Assembly: GCA_947460565.1 (NCBI GenBank)
Contig: CANHJJ010000144.1
Span: forward strand, 1-5,564
Direction: 5' to 3'
Length of the DNA: 5,564 nucleotides
Source: Bacteroidota bacterium
GTDB taxonomy: Bacteria; Bacteroidota; Bacteroidia; UKL13-3
The position numbers were made by a program, and so were the translations under genes. Under the pieces are notes generated by a model. It searched no databases and was not told the origin of the DNA. It worked only from the letters and a program-made list of their open reading frames with translations. Positions 1-5,564 of the stretch are shown one piece after another (the first letter of the stretch is position 1; each line of letters starts with the position of its first letter).

Positions 1-1041
1 ATGCTTCTTATTTGCCAACTGACCGCAAGCAGCATCAATATCCTTACCTCTGCTTCTCCTAACGGTAGCTCTCACATTATGCGCTTCTAGGTAGTCCCTA
101 AATGCATCTATTTTATTTGATTCAGCTTTTTCAAATTCACCATCACCAGTTGGGTTGTATTCGATGATGTTTACTTTAGCTGGAATCTTTTTGCAAAATG
201 CTAATAGGTTTTTGGCATCAGCTAAACTATCATTAAAATCTTTGAAGGCAATGTATTCAAATGTTATTTTGCTTTTTGTGTTCTTACTAAAATATTGCAA
301 TGCCTCTGATAATACTTCTAAACTATTACTTTCGTTAATAGGCATGATCATGTTGCGTTTTTCATCCGTGGCAGCATGCAATGATAAAGCTAAGTTAAAT
401 CTGACCTTGTCATCGGCTAATTTTTTTATCATCTTTGATATGCCTGCTGTAGATACAGTAATTCTATCAGCAGCCATTCCCAGACCTTCAGGTGATGTTA
501 TTTTATCTATCGCAGCTAATACATTGTTATAGTTTAATAGTGGTTCACCCATACCCATAAATACAATATTTGTCAAAGGTTTTTTATGATGGGTATTTGC
601 CCAATCTCTAATATGCACCACTTGGTCATATATCTCATCAGGATTTAAATTTCTTTCTCTATTTAGTTTTCCTGTAGCGCAAAACTTACAAGTTAAACTG
701 CAACCCACTTGCGATGATACGCAGGCAGTCATTCTTTCATCAGCAGGTATCAAAACACCTTCTACCAAATTTTTATCATGTAAACGAAAACCACTTTTTA
801 TGGTTCCATCATTGCTTATTTGTTTGTCTTCAACCTTTATATGATTGATTACAAAATTTTCGTTTAAGAATTCTCTTGTGGCCTTGGGCAGATTACTCAT
901 TTCATCAAAACTGTTGCAAGATTTCTTCCACAACCATTCATATACTTGCTTACCTCTAAAAACAGCCTCACCCTTTTCTTTGAAAAAATCTTTCAATTCA
1001 TCCAAACTAAATGCCCTTATGTCTTGTAACTTTTTGTCCAT
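1..1041 (-). CDS. rlmN: 23S rRNA (adenine2503-C2)-methyltransferase / tRNA A37 methyltransferase RlmN, 3' end cut by window
   Basis: RlmN is a cytoplasmic radical-SAM enzyme that adds a methyl group to C2 of A2503 in 23S rRNA, and in studied homologues also to A37 of some tRNAs. The window holds 347 codons with no stop; the family is usually about 345-360 residues, so only the last few are missing. The 4Fe-4S motif CSLTCKFC supplies Cys114, Cys118 and Cys121. Cys107 (in TACVSSQVG) and Cys339 (in DIDAACGQLA) match the two extra cysteines of the E. coli enzyme, where the C-terminal one carries the methyl group. GMGEP (163-167), SLHA (220-223) and EYNP (294-297) are further family motifs. The start at 1041 gives the usual N-terminal domain (MDKKLQDIRAFSLDEL) and lies 10 bp after a -7 box. 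The gene is divergent from the DUF3109 gene, and all catalytic residues are intact. Identification is from recognised motifs and is firm. Confidence 0.97.
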   Translation of the reverse strand, partial: MDKKLQDIRAFSLDELKDFFKEKGEAVFRGKQVYEWLWKKSCNSFDEMSNLPKATREFLNENFVINHIKVEDKQISNDGTIKSGFRLHDKNLVEGVLIPADERMTACVSSQVGCSLTCKFCATGKLNRERNLNPDEIYDQVVHIRDWANTHHKKPLTNIVFMGMGEPLLNYNNVLAAIDKITSPEGLGMAADRITVSTAGISKMIKKLADDKVRFNLALSLHAATDEKRNMIMPINESNSLEVLSEALQYFSKNTKSKITFEYIAFKDFNDSLADAKNLLAFCKKIPAKVNIIEYNPTGDGEFEKAESNKIDAFRDYLEAHNVRATVRRSRGKDIDAACGQLANKKH

Positions 1042-1051
1042 TGTTTGCTTG

Positions 1052-1059
1052 CAAAGGTA
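1052..1059 (-). promoter_or_regulatory. Bacteroidetes-type -7 box for rlmN
   Basis: On the minus strand this reads TACCTTTG, an exact match to the Bacteroidetes -7 consensus TAnnTTTG. Its last base is 10 bp before the rlmN ATG, so the transcript should have a leader of only a few bases. The -33 element is weak: the best candidate is CTG (1077-1079, minus strand) with a 17-bp spacer, in place of TTG. The assignment rests on motif match and position only. Confidence 0.5.
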
Positions 1060-1064
1060 AAAGG

Positions 1065-1096
1065 TTTTTGGCATTTCAGTTATCTGCTTACTTTTG
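1065..1096 (+). promoter_or_regulatory. Bacteroidetes-type promoter for the DUF3109 gene
   Basis: A -33 element TTTTTG (1065-1070) is followed after 18 bp by the -7 box TACTTTTG (1089-1096), an exact match to TAnnTTTG. The box ends only 4 bp before the ATG at 1101, so transcription should begin at or next to the start codon. This supports 1101 as the true start and argues against any start further upstream. The promoter interleaves with the divergent rlmN promoter. Confidence 0.6.
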
Positions 1097-1100
1097 TGAT

Positions 1101-1685
1101 ATGATAATTATTGAAAATACCTTGGTTTCAGAGGATGTTTTAGAGAAAAATTTTATTTGTGATATTGAAAAATGTAAGGGTGCCTGCTGCATTGAGGGTG
1201 ATGCTGGAGCGCCTCTTAATAATGATGAATTGATAATTATTGAATCACAATTTGAAAATATTAAACCTTATTTATCAGTCGATGCTTTAAAAGATATTGA
1301 GCAAAGAGGTTTTTATGAAAAAGATAAAGATGGAGATTTTGTTACCACCTGCCAACCAAACGGACTTTGCAATTTTGCAAACATTGATAAGCAAGGCATT
1401 TTAGCTTGCGGAATGGAGCAAGCTTTTTTAGATAGAAAAACAACCTTTAAGAAACCAATTTCTTGTCATTTATATCCTATACGCATTTCGCAAGTTGGGC
1501 AGTACGAAGCTTTGAACTACCACCGTTGGGATATTTGCAAAGCGGCATGTGCTTTGGGAGAGCAGCACAAGACTCCTGTTTATGCTTTTTTAAAAGATGC
1601 ATTAGTTAGAAAATTTGGAGAAGATTGGTATAATACACTTGACGAAATTGCTGAGGATTGGAATGAGCAAATGAATGTTGATTAG
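1101..1685 (+). CDS. DUF3109 family cysteine-rich protein
   Basis: This 194-residue soluble protein of unknown function begins MIIIENTLVSEDVLEKNF, the usual opening of the DUF3109 family common in Bacteroidetes. Ten cysteines are visible: Cys20, 25, 29 and 30 (pattern Cx4Cx3CC), then Cys84, 90, 103, 122, 146 and 150, with His123 and His141 nearby. The spacing resembles the YkgJ-type cysteine cluster, so metal or Fe-S binding is likely, but this is inference and no reaction is known. There is no signal peptide or membrane segment. The frame stays open upstream to 1011, but those extra 30 codons would run into rlmN and across the promoter; the ATG at 1101 matches the family N-terminus and directly follows a -7 box. 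No intact gene follows for 800 bp, so it is probably transcribed alone. Family assignment is fairly sure. Confidence 0.88.
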   Translation: MIIIENTLVSEDVLEKNFICDIEKCKGACCIEGDAGAPLNNDELIIIESQFENIKPYLSVDALKDIEQRGFYEKDKDGDFVTTCQPNGLCNFANIDKQGILACGMEQAFLDRKTTFKKPISCHLYPIRISQVGQYEALNYHRWDICKAACALGEQHKTPVYAFLKDALVRKFGEDWYNTLDEIAEDWNEQMNVD

Positions 1686-1755
1686 TAATAAAATAATGAA
1701 GTTTGTAGTTAGATTATCTAGAATGAATAGTTTGTATCTTATTGTTTATGATTTC

Positions 1756-1944
1756 TTAAAATAATAACTCCGCTAATTTTATAATAAAATCAATTTTTAT
1801 ACCAAGTGAAGCAGTGAAATTAGTATCGAATTCTTCAAAAGCTATTATGGCTAACTTTTTATACCCGTTTCCGCTTTCAGTTAACCCAATTGTTTTGGAG
1901 CTATTATATTTTGGGTGTTCTTGATTTTTAATGTAGCCTTTGTT
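1756..1944 (-). pseudogene. Possible remnant of a protein C-terminus
   Basis: On the minus strand the frame is open for 62 sense codons between a TGA (1945-1947) and a TAA (1756-1758), with no start codon at its beginning. The reading looks protein-like: it includes GLTESGNGYKKLAIIAFEEF and ends KIDFIIKLAELLF. Upstream of the TGA the same frame has several stops, so no intact gene can be extended from here. I do not recognise the family. A chance open run is possible. Confidence 0.28.
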
Positions 1945-1966
1945 TCACAATGATTAGTTAAATTAA

Positions 1967-2122
1967 ATAATCAATGGGCCTATTTTCGTATGCTCGGATT
2001 ACTTTGATTTTGTTGATTCAACTATAAATGTAGTCAATCAATATGTACCAGCTGAAAAAACATTTCATGGGTCTGATAATCCAAATGCTTTTATACCTTA
2101 TATACTTTTACTCATGCAATGA
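1967..2122 (+). pseudogene. Possible internal fragment of a decayed gene
   Basis: The plus frame is open for 51 codons from just after a TAA (1964-1966) to a TGA (2120-2122), with no usable start codon near its beginning. It contains the segment SDYFDFVDSTINVVNQYV followed by PAEKTFHGSDNPNAF. Its aspartate, asparagine, proline and glycine content is unlike the I/K/N/L/F-dominated translation expected from random AT-rich DNA. I do not recognise the family. It lies opposite in strand to the neighbouring remnants, so if real it belonged to a different gene or was inverted. Confidence 0.25.
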
Positions 2123-2464
2123 TTAGAAACTTAATATACTAAGAATCCAAAACTGCCATTAGCACTTTCAATCACAAATAATTTATTCATAGTTTTAAAT
2201 TACTTGAATATGTAACTTGAAATTTCATTTCTAGTGGTATTCTATTAAGTTTGCCTTGTACCAATAGTTTTATACTTTCAAGGTAAATTAAATTTTCAAT
2301 TTGTATGATGGTGCTCTATTAATTTCTTGGAAGCATTGTTTGCCTTATTTTTTTTGCCAACAGAAATATTTTATAATGTATGAAATTTTTATTTTACATG
2401 GTTTTAATTAATTCGATTTTCAGGGCACATGCCATATGTTTTAATAAATTTTAAAACAATAGTG

Positions 2465-2472
2465 TACATTTG
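2465..2472 (+). promoter_or_regulatory. Bacteroidetes-type -7 box for the 2485-3087 gene
   Basis: TACATTTG is an exact match to TAnnTTTG and ends 12 bp before the ATG at 2485. No clear TTG -33 element is seen; the upstream sequence is T/A-rich (TGTTTT at 2437-2442). The box covers the in-frame TTG at 2470, so that codon would lie upstream of the transcript start. This supports initiation at 2485. Confidence 0.5.
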
Positions 2473-2484
2473 AATTCAATATAC

Positions 2485-3087
2485 ATGATTAATATTTCTA
2501 GTAATTGGCCAAACACATATTTTCCAAAGGGTTTATTGCTTTGGTGTCTGTTACTTTTATTTTCATTAGTAAGTTTTGGGCAAAAAACTGATACCTTGAA
2601 ATATGAAATAGAACTGGGTAAAAAGGGGAATATTATATACAATAGGAAAATTAGTTTTCACAATATGGGGGTTTATAGCACTCCCTTTACAAGAATTTTT
2701 TTTAAAGAGAGTAAGTTCGATGAATTTAAATCTGTTGGATTCTTAGGAAGGAAAATCAAACCTTTTATCCAAGAAAATCCTCTTGCACTTATTGAGTTTA
2801 AAAAGTATCGAAATTATAAATTAGCAAGTTATACCACACTTGCATCAGCTCCAATTATTACAATGGTTTGGTTTGCATCTGCAAATTATTATAATAGAAG
2901 ATTTGCTATGTCCAGAAGACGCGGCCCAATTAATTTAATTCCTGATGGCGCTTTTTACCTCTTTCCGTTTTCTATCGCAGGTATGTTTATGAGTTCAATT
3001 TTGTTAAATCAACAAGCAGATCATCATTTGCTAATGTCTACTGAAATATTGAACCGAAAAATTAAAACCTTAAGACCCAAAAATTAG
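2485..3087 (+). CDS. Hypothetical exported/membrane protein with N-terminal signal peptide
   Basis: I do not recognise this 200-residue protein. It has a signal peptide: a polar start with Lys15, a hydrophobic core at 17-31 (LLLWCLLLLFSLVSF) and a probable signal peptidase I site before Gln33 (SFG|QK), an arrangement common in Bacteroidetes secreted proteins. No lipobox is present. The mature part begins with a charged region of about 80 residues, then two probable membrane segments at about 113-136 and 155-175. The loop between them is arginine-rich (NRRFAMSRRRGP). It is therefore probably anchored in the inner membrane rather than released. The frame could begin at a TTG at 2470, but that codon sits inside the -7 box, so the ATG at 2485 is preferred. 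It is probably a single-gene unit with its own promoter; an inverted repeat starts at its stop codon. No function can be assigned. Confidence 0.75.
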   Translation: MINISSNWPNTYFPKGLLLWCLLLLFSLVSFGQKTDTLKYEIELGKKGNIIYNRKISFHNMGVYSTPFTRIFFKESKFDEFKSVGFLGRKIKPFIQENPLALIEFKKYRNYKLASYTTLASAPIITMVWFASANYYNRRFAMSRRRGPINLIPDGAFYLFPFSIAGMFMSSILLNQQADHHLLMSTEILNRKIKTLRPKN

Positions 3088-3151
3088 TTTAAAAGCTTTA
3101 TATACAGTTGTTTTATACTTATGTTTTCTAGCTTTTAAAAACTACTAATTT
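3081..3151 (+). terminator. Interrupted inverted repeat, candidate terminator or leader hairpin before lepA
   Basis: A perfect 10-bp inverted repeat, TTTAAAAGCT (3088-3097) with AGCTTTTAAA (3130-3139), encloses a 32-base loop. The stem extends outward by a further 7 bp, AAATTAG (3081-3087) with CTAATTT (3145-3151), if a 5-base bulge at 3140-3144 is allowed. The left arm contains the stop codon of the upstream gene. The stem is AT-rich and no clear U-tract follows, so it is not a classic intrinsic terminator. It could end the upstream transcript or act in the lepA leader. Confidence 0.35.
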
Positions 3152-3155
3152 AGCC

Positions 3156-3163
3156 TACATTCG
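3156..3163 (+). promoter_or_regulatory. Candidate -7 box for lepA
   Basis: TACATTCG matches five of the six fixed positions of TAnnTTTG and ends 15 bp before the lepA ATG. No TTG is seen at the expected -33 position. It is the best candidate in the 91-bp gap, but weaker than the other promoters in this window; read-through from the upstream gene is an alternative. Confidence 0.3.
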
Positions 3164-3178
3164 CACTCATATTAAAAA

Positions 3179-4966
3179 ATGGAACACATAAGAAATTTTT
3201 GCATCATTGCACATATTGATCACGGTAAATCAACGCTAGCAGACAGACTTTTAGAATATACCCAAACCATTAACAAGAGAGATATGCAAGCGCAGCTTCT
3301 TGATGATATGGATTTGGAAAGGGAACGTGGTATAACGATTAAGAGTCATGCCATTCAAATGAATTATGAATTGGATGGTCAGAAGTATATTTTAAATTTG
3401 ATTGATACCCCTGGTCACGTTGATTTTAGTTACGAAGTTTCTCGTTCTATTGCTGCATGTGATGGAGCACTTCTAATTGTTGACAGTAGTCAAGGTATAG
3501 AGGCACAAACTATCTCAAACTTATACCTAGCAATTGACCAAGGATTGGAAATTATTCCAGTATTAAATAAAATAGATCTTCCTAGCTCGATGCCTGAAGA
3601 GGTGAGCGACCAAATTATAGATTTGATAGGTTGCAAATATGAAGATATCATGCGAGCCAGCGGAAAGACAGGTGCGGGTGTGCATGAAATTTTAGCAGCT
3701 ATTGTAAAACGAGTTCCGGCTCCTAAAGGAAATCCTGATGCGCCATTAAAGGCACTTATCTTCGATTCAATGTATGATTCTTTTAGAGGAATTATTGCTT
3801 ACTATAGGATCATTGATGGTAAAATTACGAAGAATGACAAGATAAAATTCATGGCAACGGGCAATGATTATTTTGCAGATGAGGTGGGTGTTTTAAAACT
3901 TAATAAAGAACAAAAACAATCTATTCATGCGGGCGATGTAGGTTATGTAATTACGGGTATAAAAGATGCCAAGGAAGTAAAAGTAGGGGATACTATCACA
4001 TTACTTGAGAATCCCACGGCCGAGCGTGTGGATGGTTTTGAGGATGTGAAACCAATGGTATTTGCGGGTATTTACCCTGTTGATACCGAAGATTTTGAAG
4101 AACTTCGTGAGTCAATGGGGAAACTTCAATTAAATGATGCTTCATTGACATTTGAACCTGAAAGTTCAGCAGCATTGGGATTCGGTTTTAGATGTGGTTT
4201 CTTAGGAATGCTTCATATGGAGATTATCCAAGAGCGATTGGAACGTGAGTTTGGAATGACTGTTATCACTACTGTGCCAAACGTAAGTTACCATGCATAC
4301 ATGACCAATGATGAAATGGTTATCGTTAACAACCCAAGTGATTTGCCAGATGTGAGTAGAATTGATAGATTGGAAGAACCATTTATTTCGGCTCAAATCA
4401 TCACTCGAACTGAATACATTGGAGCTATTATGAGTTTATGTTTGAATAAAAGGGGCATTTTAATAAACCAAAATTATTTAACAACGGATAGAATAGAGTT
4501 GATGTTTGAGTTACCACTTGCAGAGGTTGTTTTTGATTTCTTTGATAAATTAAAAACCGTTTCTAGAGGTTATGCGTCATTTGATTATCATCCAATAGAA
4601 TACCGTGAATCGTATTTAGTAAAACTTGATATTTTATTAAACAAGGACATAGTGGATGCATTGTCAGCCATTATTCACCGTGATAGAGCTTATGATTGGG
4701 GCAAGAAGATTTGTGAAAAATTGAAAGACCTTATCCCAAGACATCAATTTGAAATTCCTATTCAAGCTTCGGTTGGAACCAAAGTAATTGCTCGTGAAAC
4801 CATTCGTGCCCTAAGAAAAGATGTAACTGCAAAGTGTTATGGTGGTGATATTAGTCGTAAACGCAAATTGTTAGAGAAACAAAAAGAAGGTAAGAAACGT
4901 ATGCGTCAGGTTGGTAGTGTTGAAATTCCACAATCAGCTTTTATGGCTGTTCTTAAACTTGATTAA
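3179..4966 (+). CDS. lepA: Elongation factor 4 (LepA), ribosome-associated GTPase
   Basis: LepA/EF4 is a translational GTPase that binds the ribosome and has been linked to back-translocation and to 30S subunit biogenesis. The 595 residues equal the usual length (about 600). The GTPase motifs are intact: AHIDHGKST (11-19), the switch I threonine in GITI (51-54), DTPGH (76-80), NKID (130-133) and SGKTG (161-165). An EF-Tu-like second domain follows from about residue 187, then EF-G-like domains with the family segment FRCGFLGMLHMEI around 337-349. The LepA-specific C-terminal domain includes the basic loop starting GGDISRKRKLLEKQKEGKKR at 555. The start MEHIRNFCIIAHIDHG is canonical, preceded by AAAAA and no Shine-Dalgarno sequence. 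The DUF1569 gene follows after 41 bp and folD after that, suggesting co-transcription. There is no N-terminal signal sequence. Identification is certain. Confidence 0.99.
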   Translation: MEHIRNFCIIAHIDHGKSTLADRLLEYTQTINKRDMQAQLLDDMDLERERGITIKSHAIQMNYELDGQKYILNLIDTPGHVDFSYEVSRSIAACDGALLIVDSSQGIEAQTISNLYLAIDQGLEIIPVLNKIDLPSSMPEEVSDQIIDLIGCKYEDIMRASGKTGAGVHEILAAIVKRVPAPKGNPDAPLKALIFDSMYDSFRGIIAYYRIIDGKITKNDKIKFMATGNDYFADEVGVLKLNKEQKQSIHAGDVGYVITGIKDAKEVKVGDTITLLENPTAERVDGFEDVKPMVFAGIYPVDTEDFEELRESMGKLQLNDASLTFEPESSAALGFGFRCGFLGMLHMEIIQERLEREFGMTVITTVPNVSYHAYMTNDEMVIVNNPSDLPDVSRIDRLEEPFISAQIITRTEYIGAIMSLCLNKRGILINQNYLTTDRIELMFELPLAEVVFDFFDKLKTVSRGYASFDYHPIEYRESYLVKLDILLNKDIVDALSAIIHRDRAYDWGKKICEKLKDLIPRHQFEIPIQASVGTKVIARETIRALRKDVTAKCYGGDISRKRKLLEKQKEGKKRMRQVGSVEIPQSAFMAVLKLD

Positions 4967-5007
4967 TAAAATTCCTTAACAACTGTTCAATTTTAAATTA
5001 TAAAAAA

Positions 5008-5457
5008 ATGAAATCGATTTACTCACCAGAAACACTCAAAGAAATTTTATTAAGAATAGATAAACTGACTCCTGAATCAAAAGCTCTGTGGGGTAAAATG
5101 AACGCAGCGCAGATGTTAGCCCATTGTGTTGAACCATTAAAAATTGCTACAGGTAAAATAAATGAACCAAGAATGTTAATTGGTATTTTATTGGCACCAT
5201 TCCTGAAAAAAGGATATTATAATGATAAGCCTTGGCCAAAGAATTCGCCAACAGCGCCTAAATTTGTGATGACTGATGTTAAGGATTTTGAAAAAGAAAA
5301 AGCCAATTTAAAAGCCATTGTTACTGAATTTTCGGAAGGTGGTGAATCAAAATGTACAAGACATCCAAACCCATTTTATGGTAAGCTTAGCCCTGAACAA
5401 CATGGTCTTGGTCAATACAAGCACCTAGACCATCATTTACAACAATTTGGTGTTTAA
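5008..5457 (+). CDS. DUF1569 domain protein, DinB-like putative metal-binding fold
   Basis: This 149-residue soluble protein matches the DUF1569 family, part of the DinB/YfiT-like four-helix superfamily, whose members typically hold a divalent metal with three histidines. Recognisable segments are the N-terminal MNAAQMLAHC with His39, and the C-terminal PFYGKLSPEQ followed by YKHLDHHLQQFGV, which supplies an HxxxH pair (His139, His143) with His142 between. These are the likely metal ligands. Members of the superfamily include thiol-dependent transferases, but no substrate can be read from this sequence. The length is normal for the family. The ATG follows a run of seven A and lacks a Shine-Dalgarno sequence. 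It sits 41 bp after lepA and 24 bp before folD with no promoter box in either gap, so it is probably the middle gene of an operon. That context does not reveal its role. Confidence 0.88.
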   Translation: MKSIYSPETLKEILLRIDKLTPESKALWGKMNAAQMLAHCVEPLKIATGKINEPRMLIGILLAPFLKKGYYNDKPWPKNSPTAPKFVMTDVKDFEKEKANLKAIVTEFSEGGESKCTRHPNPFYGKLSPEQHGLGQYKHLDHHLQQFGV

Positions 5458-5481
5458 TGAAACAATAAAATTCATATAGCC

Positions 5482-5564
5482 ATGAAACTAATAAATGGAA
5501 ACGAAGTATCTCAAATAATCAGGTTACAGATTAAAGAAGAAGTTTCGAAAATTAAATCAGAAGG
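5482..5564 (+). CDS. folD: FolD, methylenetetrahydrofolate dehydrogenase/cyclohydrolase, N-terminal fragment at window edge
   Basis: Only the first 27 complete codons and two bases of the next are in the window. The reading MKLINGNEVSQIIRLQIKEE followed by VSKIKSE resembles the start of FolD (typical form: MxLIDGxxVSxxIxxEIxxEVxxI), including the first strand and long first helix. FolD oxidises 5,10-methylene-THF to methenyl-THF and hydrolyses that to 10-formyl-THF, feeding purine and formyl-Met synthesis in the cytoplasm. The catalytic lysine and nucleotide-binding parts lie outside the window. It starts 24 bp after the DUF1569 stop, so the two are probably co-transcribed. The Asn in LINGNEVS, where Asp is usual, is a minor variation. 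The call rests on the N-terminus alone. Confidence 0.8.
   Translation, partial: MKLINGNEVSQIIRLQIKEEVSKIKSE

Larger units (their letters stand above)
1686..2484. other. Gene-poor 799-bp interval with decayed coding-like fragments
   Basis: No intact gene is visible. The stretch is very AT-rich and full of stops in all frames, yet short open runs have protein-like composition: minus 1944-1756 (62 codons, ends in a stop), plus 1967-2122 (51 codons then a stop), and minus 2315-2187 (42 codons, including the run GKLNRIPLEMKFQV). The TGA that ends the last overlaps an ATG (ATGA at 2190-2187) opening a 19-codon run that stops at 2131. None has a convincing start, and the frame changes between runs. 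I read this as remains of one or more inactivated genes; chance open runs in AT-rich DNA are the main alternative. I saw no tRNA, insertion-sequence ends, tandem repeats or strong G+C hairpin. The last 20 bp carry the promoter box of the next gene. Confidence 0.5.

Noticed and set aside
155..532. A 125-codon plus-strand open frame
   Set aside because: It lies wholly opposite the rlmN coding strand, where the conserved radical-SAM protein is clearly the real product.
845..1060. A 71-codon plus-strand open frame
   Set aside because: Antisense shadow of the rlmN N-terminal region, with no promoter or family resemblance.
1011..1100. Upstream extension of the DUF3109 frame by 30 codons
   Set aside because: It overlaps the start of rlmN on the other strand, crosses the promoter, and does not fit the family N-terminus, which begins at the ATG at 1101.
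2470..2484. TTG start five codons upstream of the exported-protein gene
   Set aside because: The TTG lies inside an exact -7 box match, so it would not be in the transcript; the ATG at 2485 also leaves a normal signal peptide.
1686..2484. A mobile element, tRNA or non-coding RNA in the large gap
   Set aside because: I found no terminal inverted repeats, transposase motifs, cloverleaf or strong G+C hairpin; decayed coding DNA fits better.
2451..2642. A 63-codon minus-strand open frame
   Set aside because: It is antisense to the signal-peptide region of the 2485-3087 gene and has no supporting features.
4202..4396. A 64-codon minus-strand open frame
   Set aside because: It is antisense within lepA, in a conserved part of that gene.
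1..5564. A defence system, CRISPR array or biosynthetic cluster
   Set aside because: All recognised genes are housekeeping or small conserved families, and no spaced direct repeats were seen.

Overview
The window is ordinary chromosomal DNA from a member of the Bacteroidota (Bacteroidetes). The evidence is the low GC content, start codons preceded by A-rich stretches instead of Shine-Dalgarno sequences, exact or near matches to the Bacteroidetes -7 promoter box (TAnnTTTG) just upstream of several genes, a signal peptide ending in a typical ...SFGQ motif, and the families present (an RlmN, a DUF3109 protein and a DUF1569 protein). I cannot name the genus.

Layout. Positions 1-1041 (minus strand) hold almost all of rlmN, the radical-SAM enzyme that methylates A2503 of 23S rRNA and A37 of some tRNAs; only its last few codons lie outside the window. 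Divergent from it after a 59-bp gap is a ten-cysteine DUF3109-family protein (1101-1685, plus). Each of these genes has a -7 box within about 10 bp of its start codon, so both transcripts look leaderless or nearly so, and the two promoters interleave. A gap of about 800 bp (1686-2484) has no intact gene, but it holds several short protein-like open stretches in changing frames and on both strands, best read as decayed coding DNA. Next is an unrecognised exported or membrane protein of 200 residues (2485-3087, plus) with its own promoter box. A long AT-rich interrupted inverted repeat (3081-3151) starts at its stop codon.

From 3179 to the right edge the genes run on the plus strand with short gaps: lepA (elongation factor 4, 3179-4966), a DUF1569/DinB-like putative metal-binding protein (5008-5457), and the first 28 codons of folD (5482 to beyond the window). 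The gaps of 41 and 24 bp and the lack of an obvious promoter in them suggest one transcript.

Functionally the window is housekeeping: ribosome modification (rlmN), translation (lepA) and one-carbon folate metabolism (folD), with three poorly characterised genes between them. I saw no defence system, mobile element, CRISPR array, tRNA or rRNA. The points most worth a second look are the interleaved leaderless promoters, the decayed region and the inverted repeat upstream of lepA.
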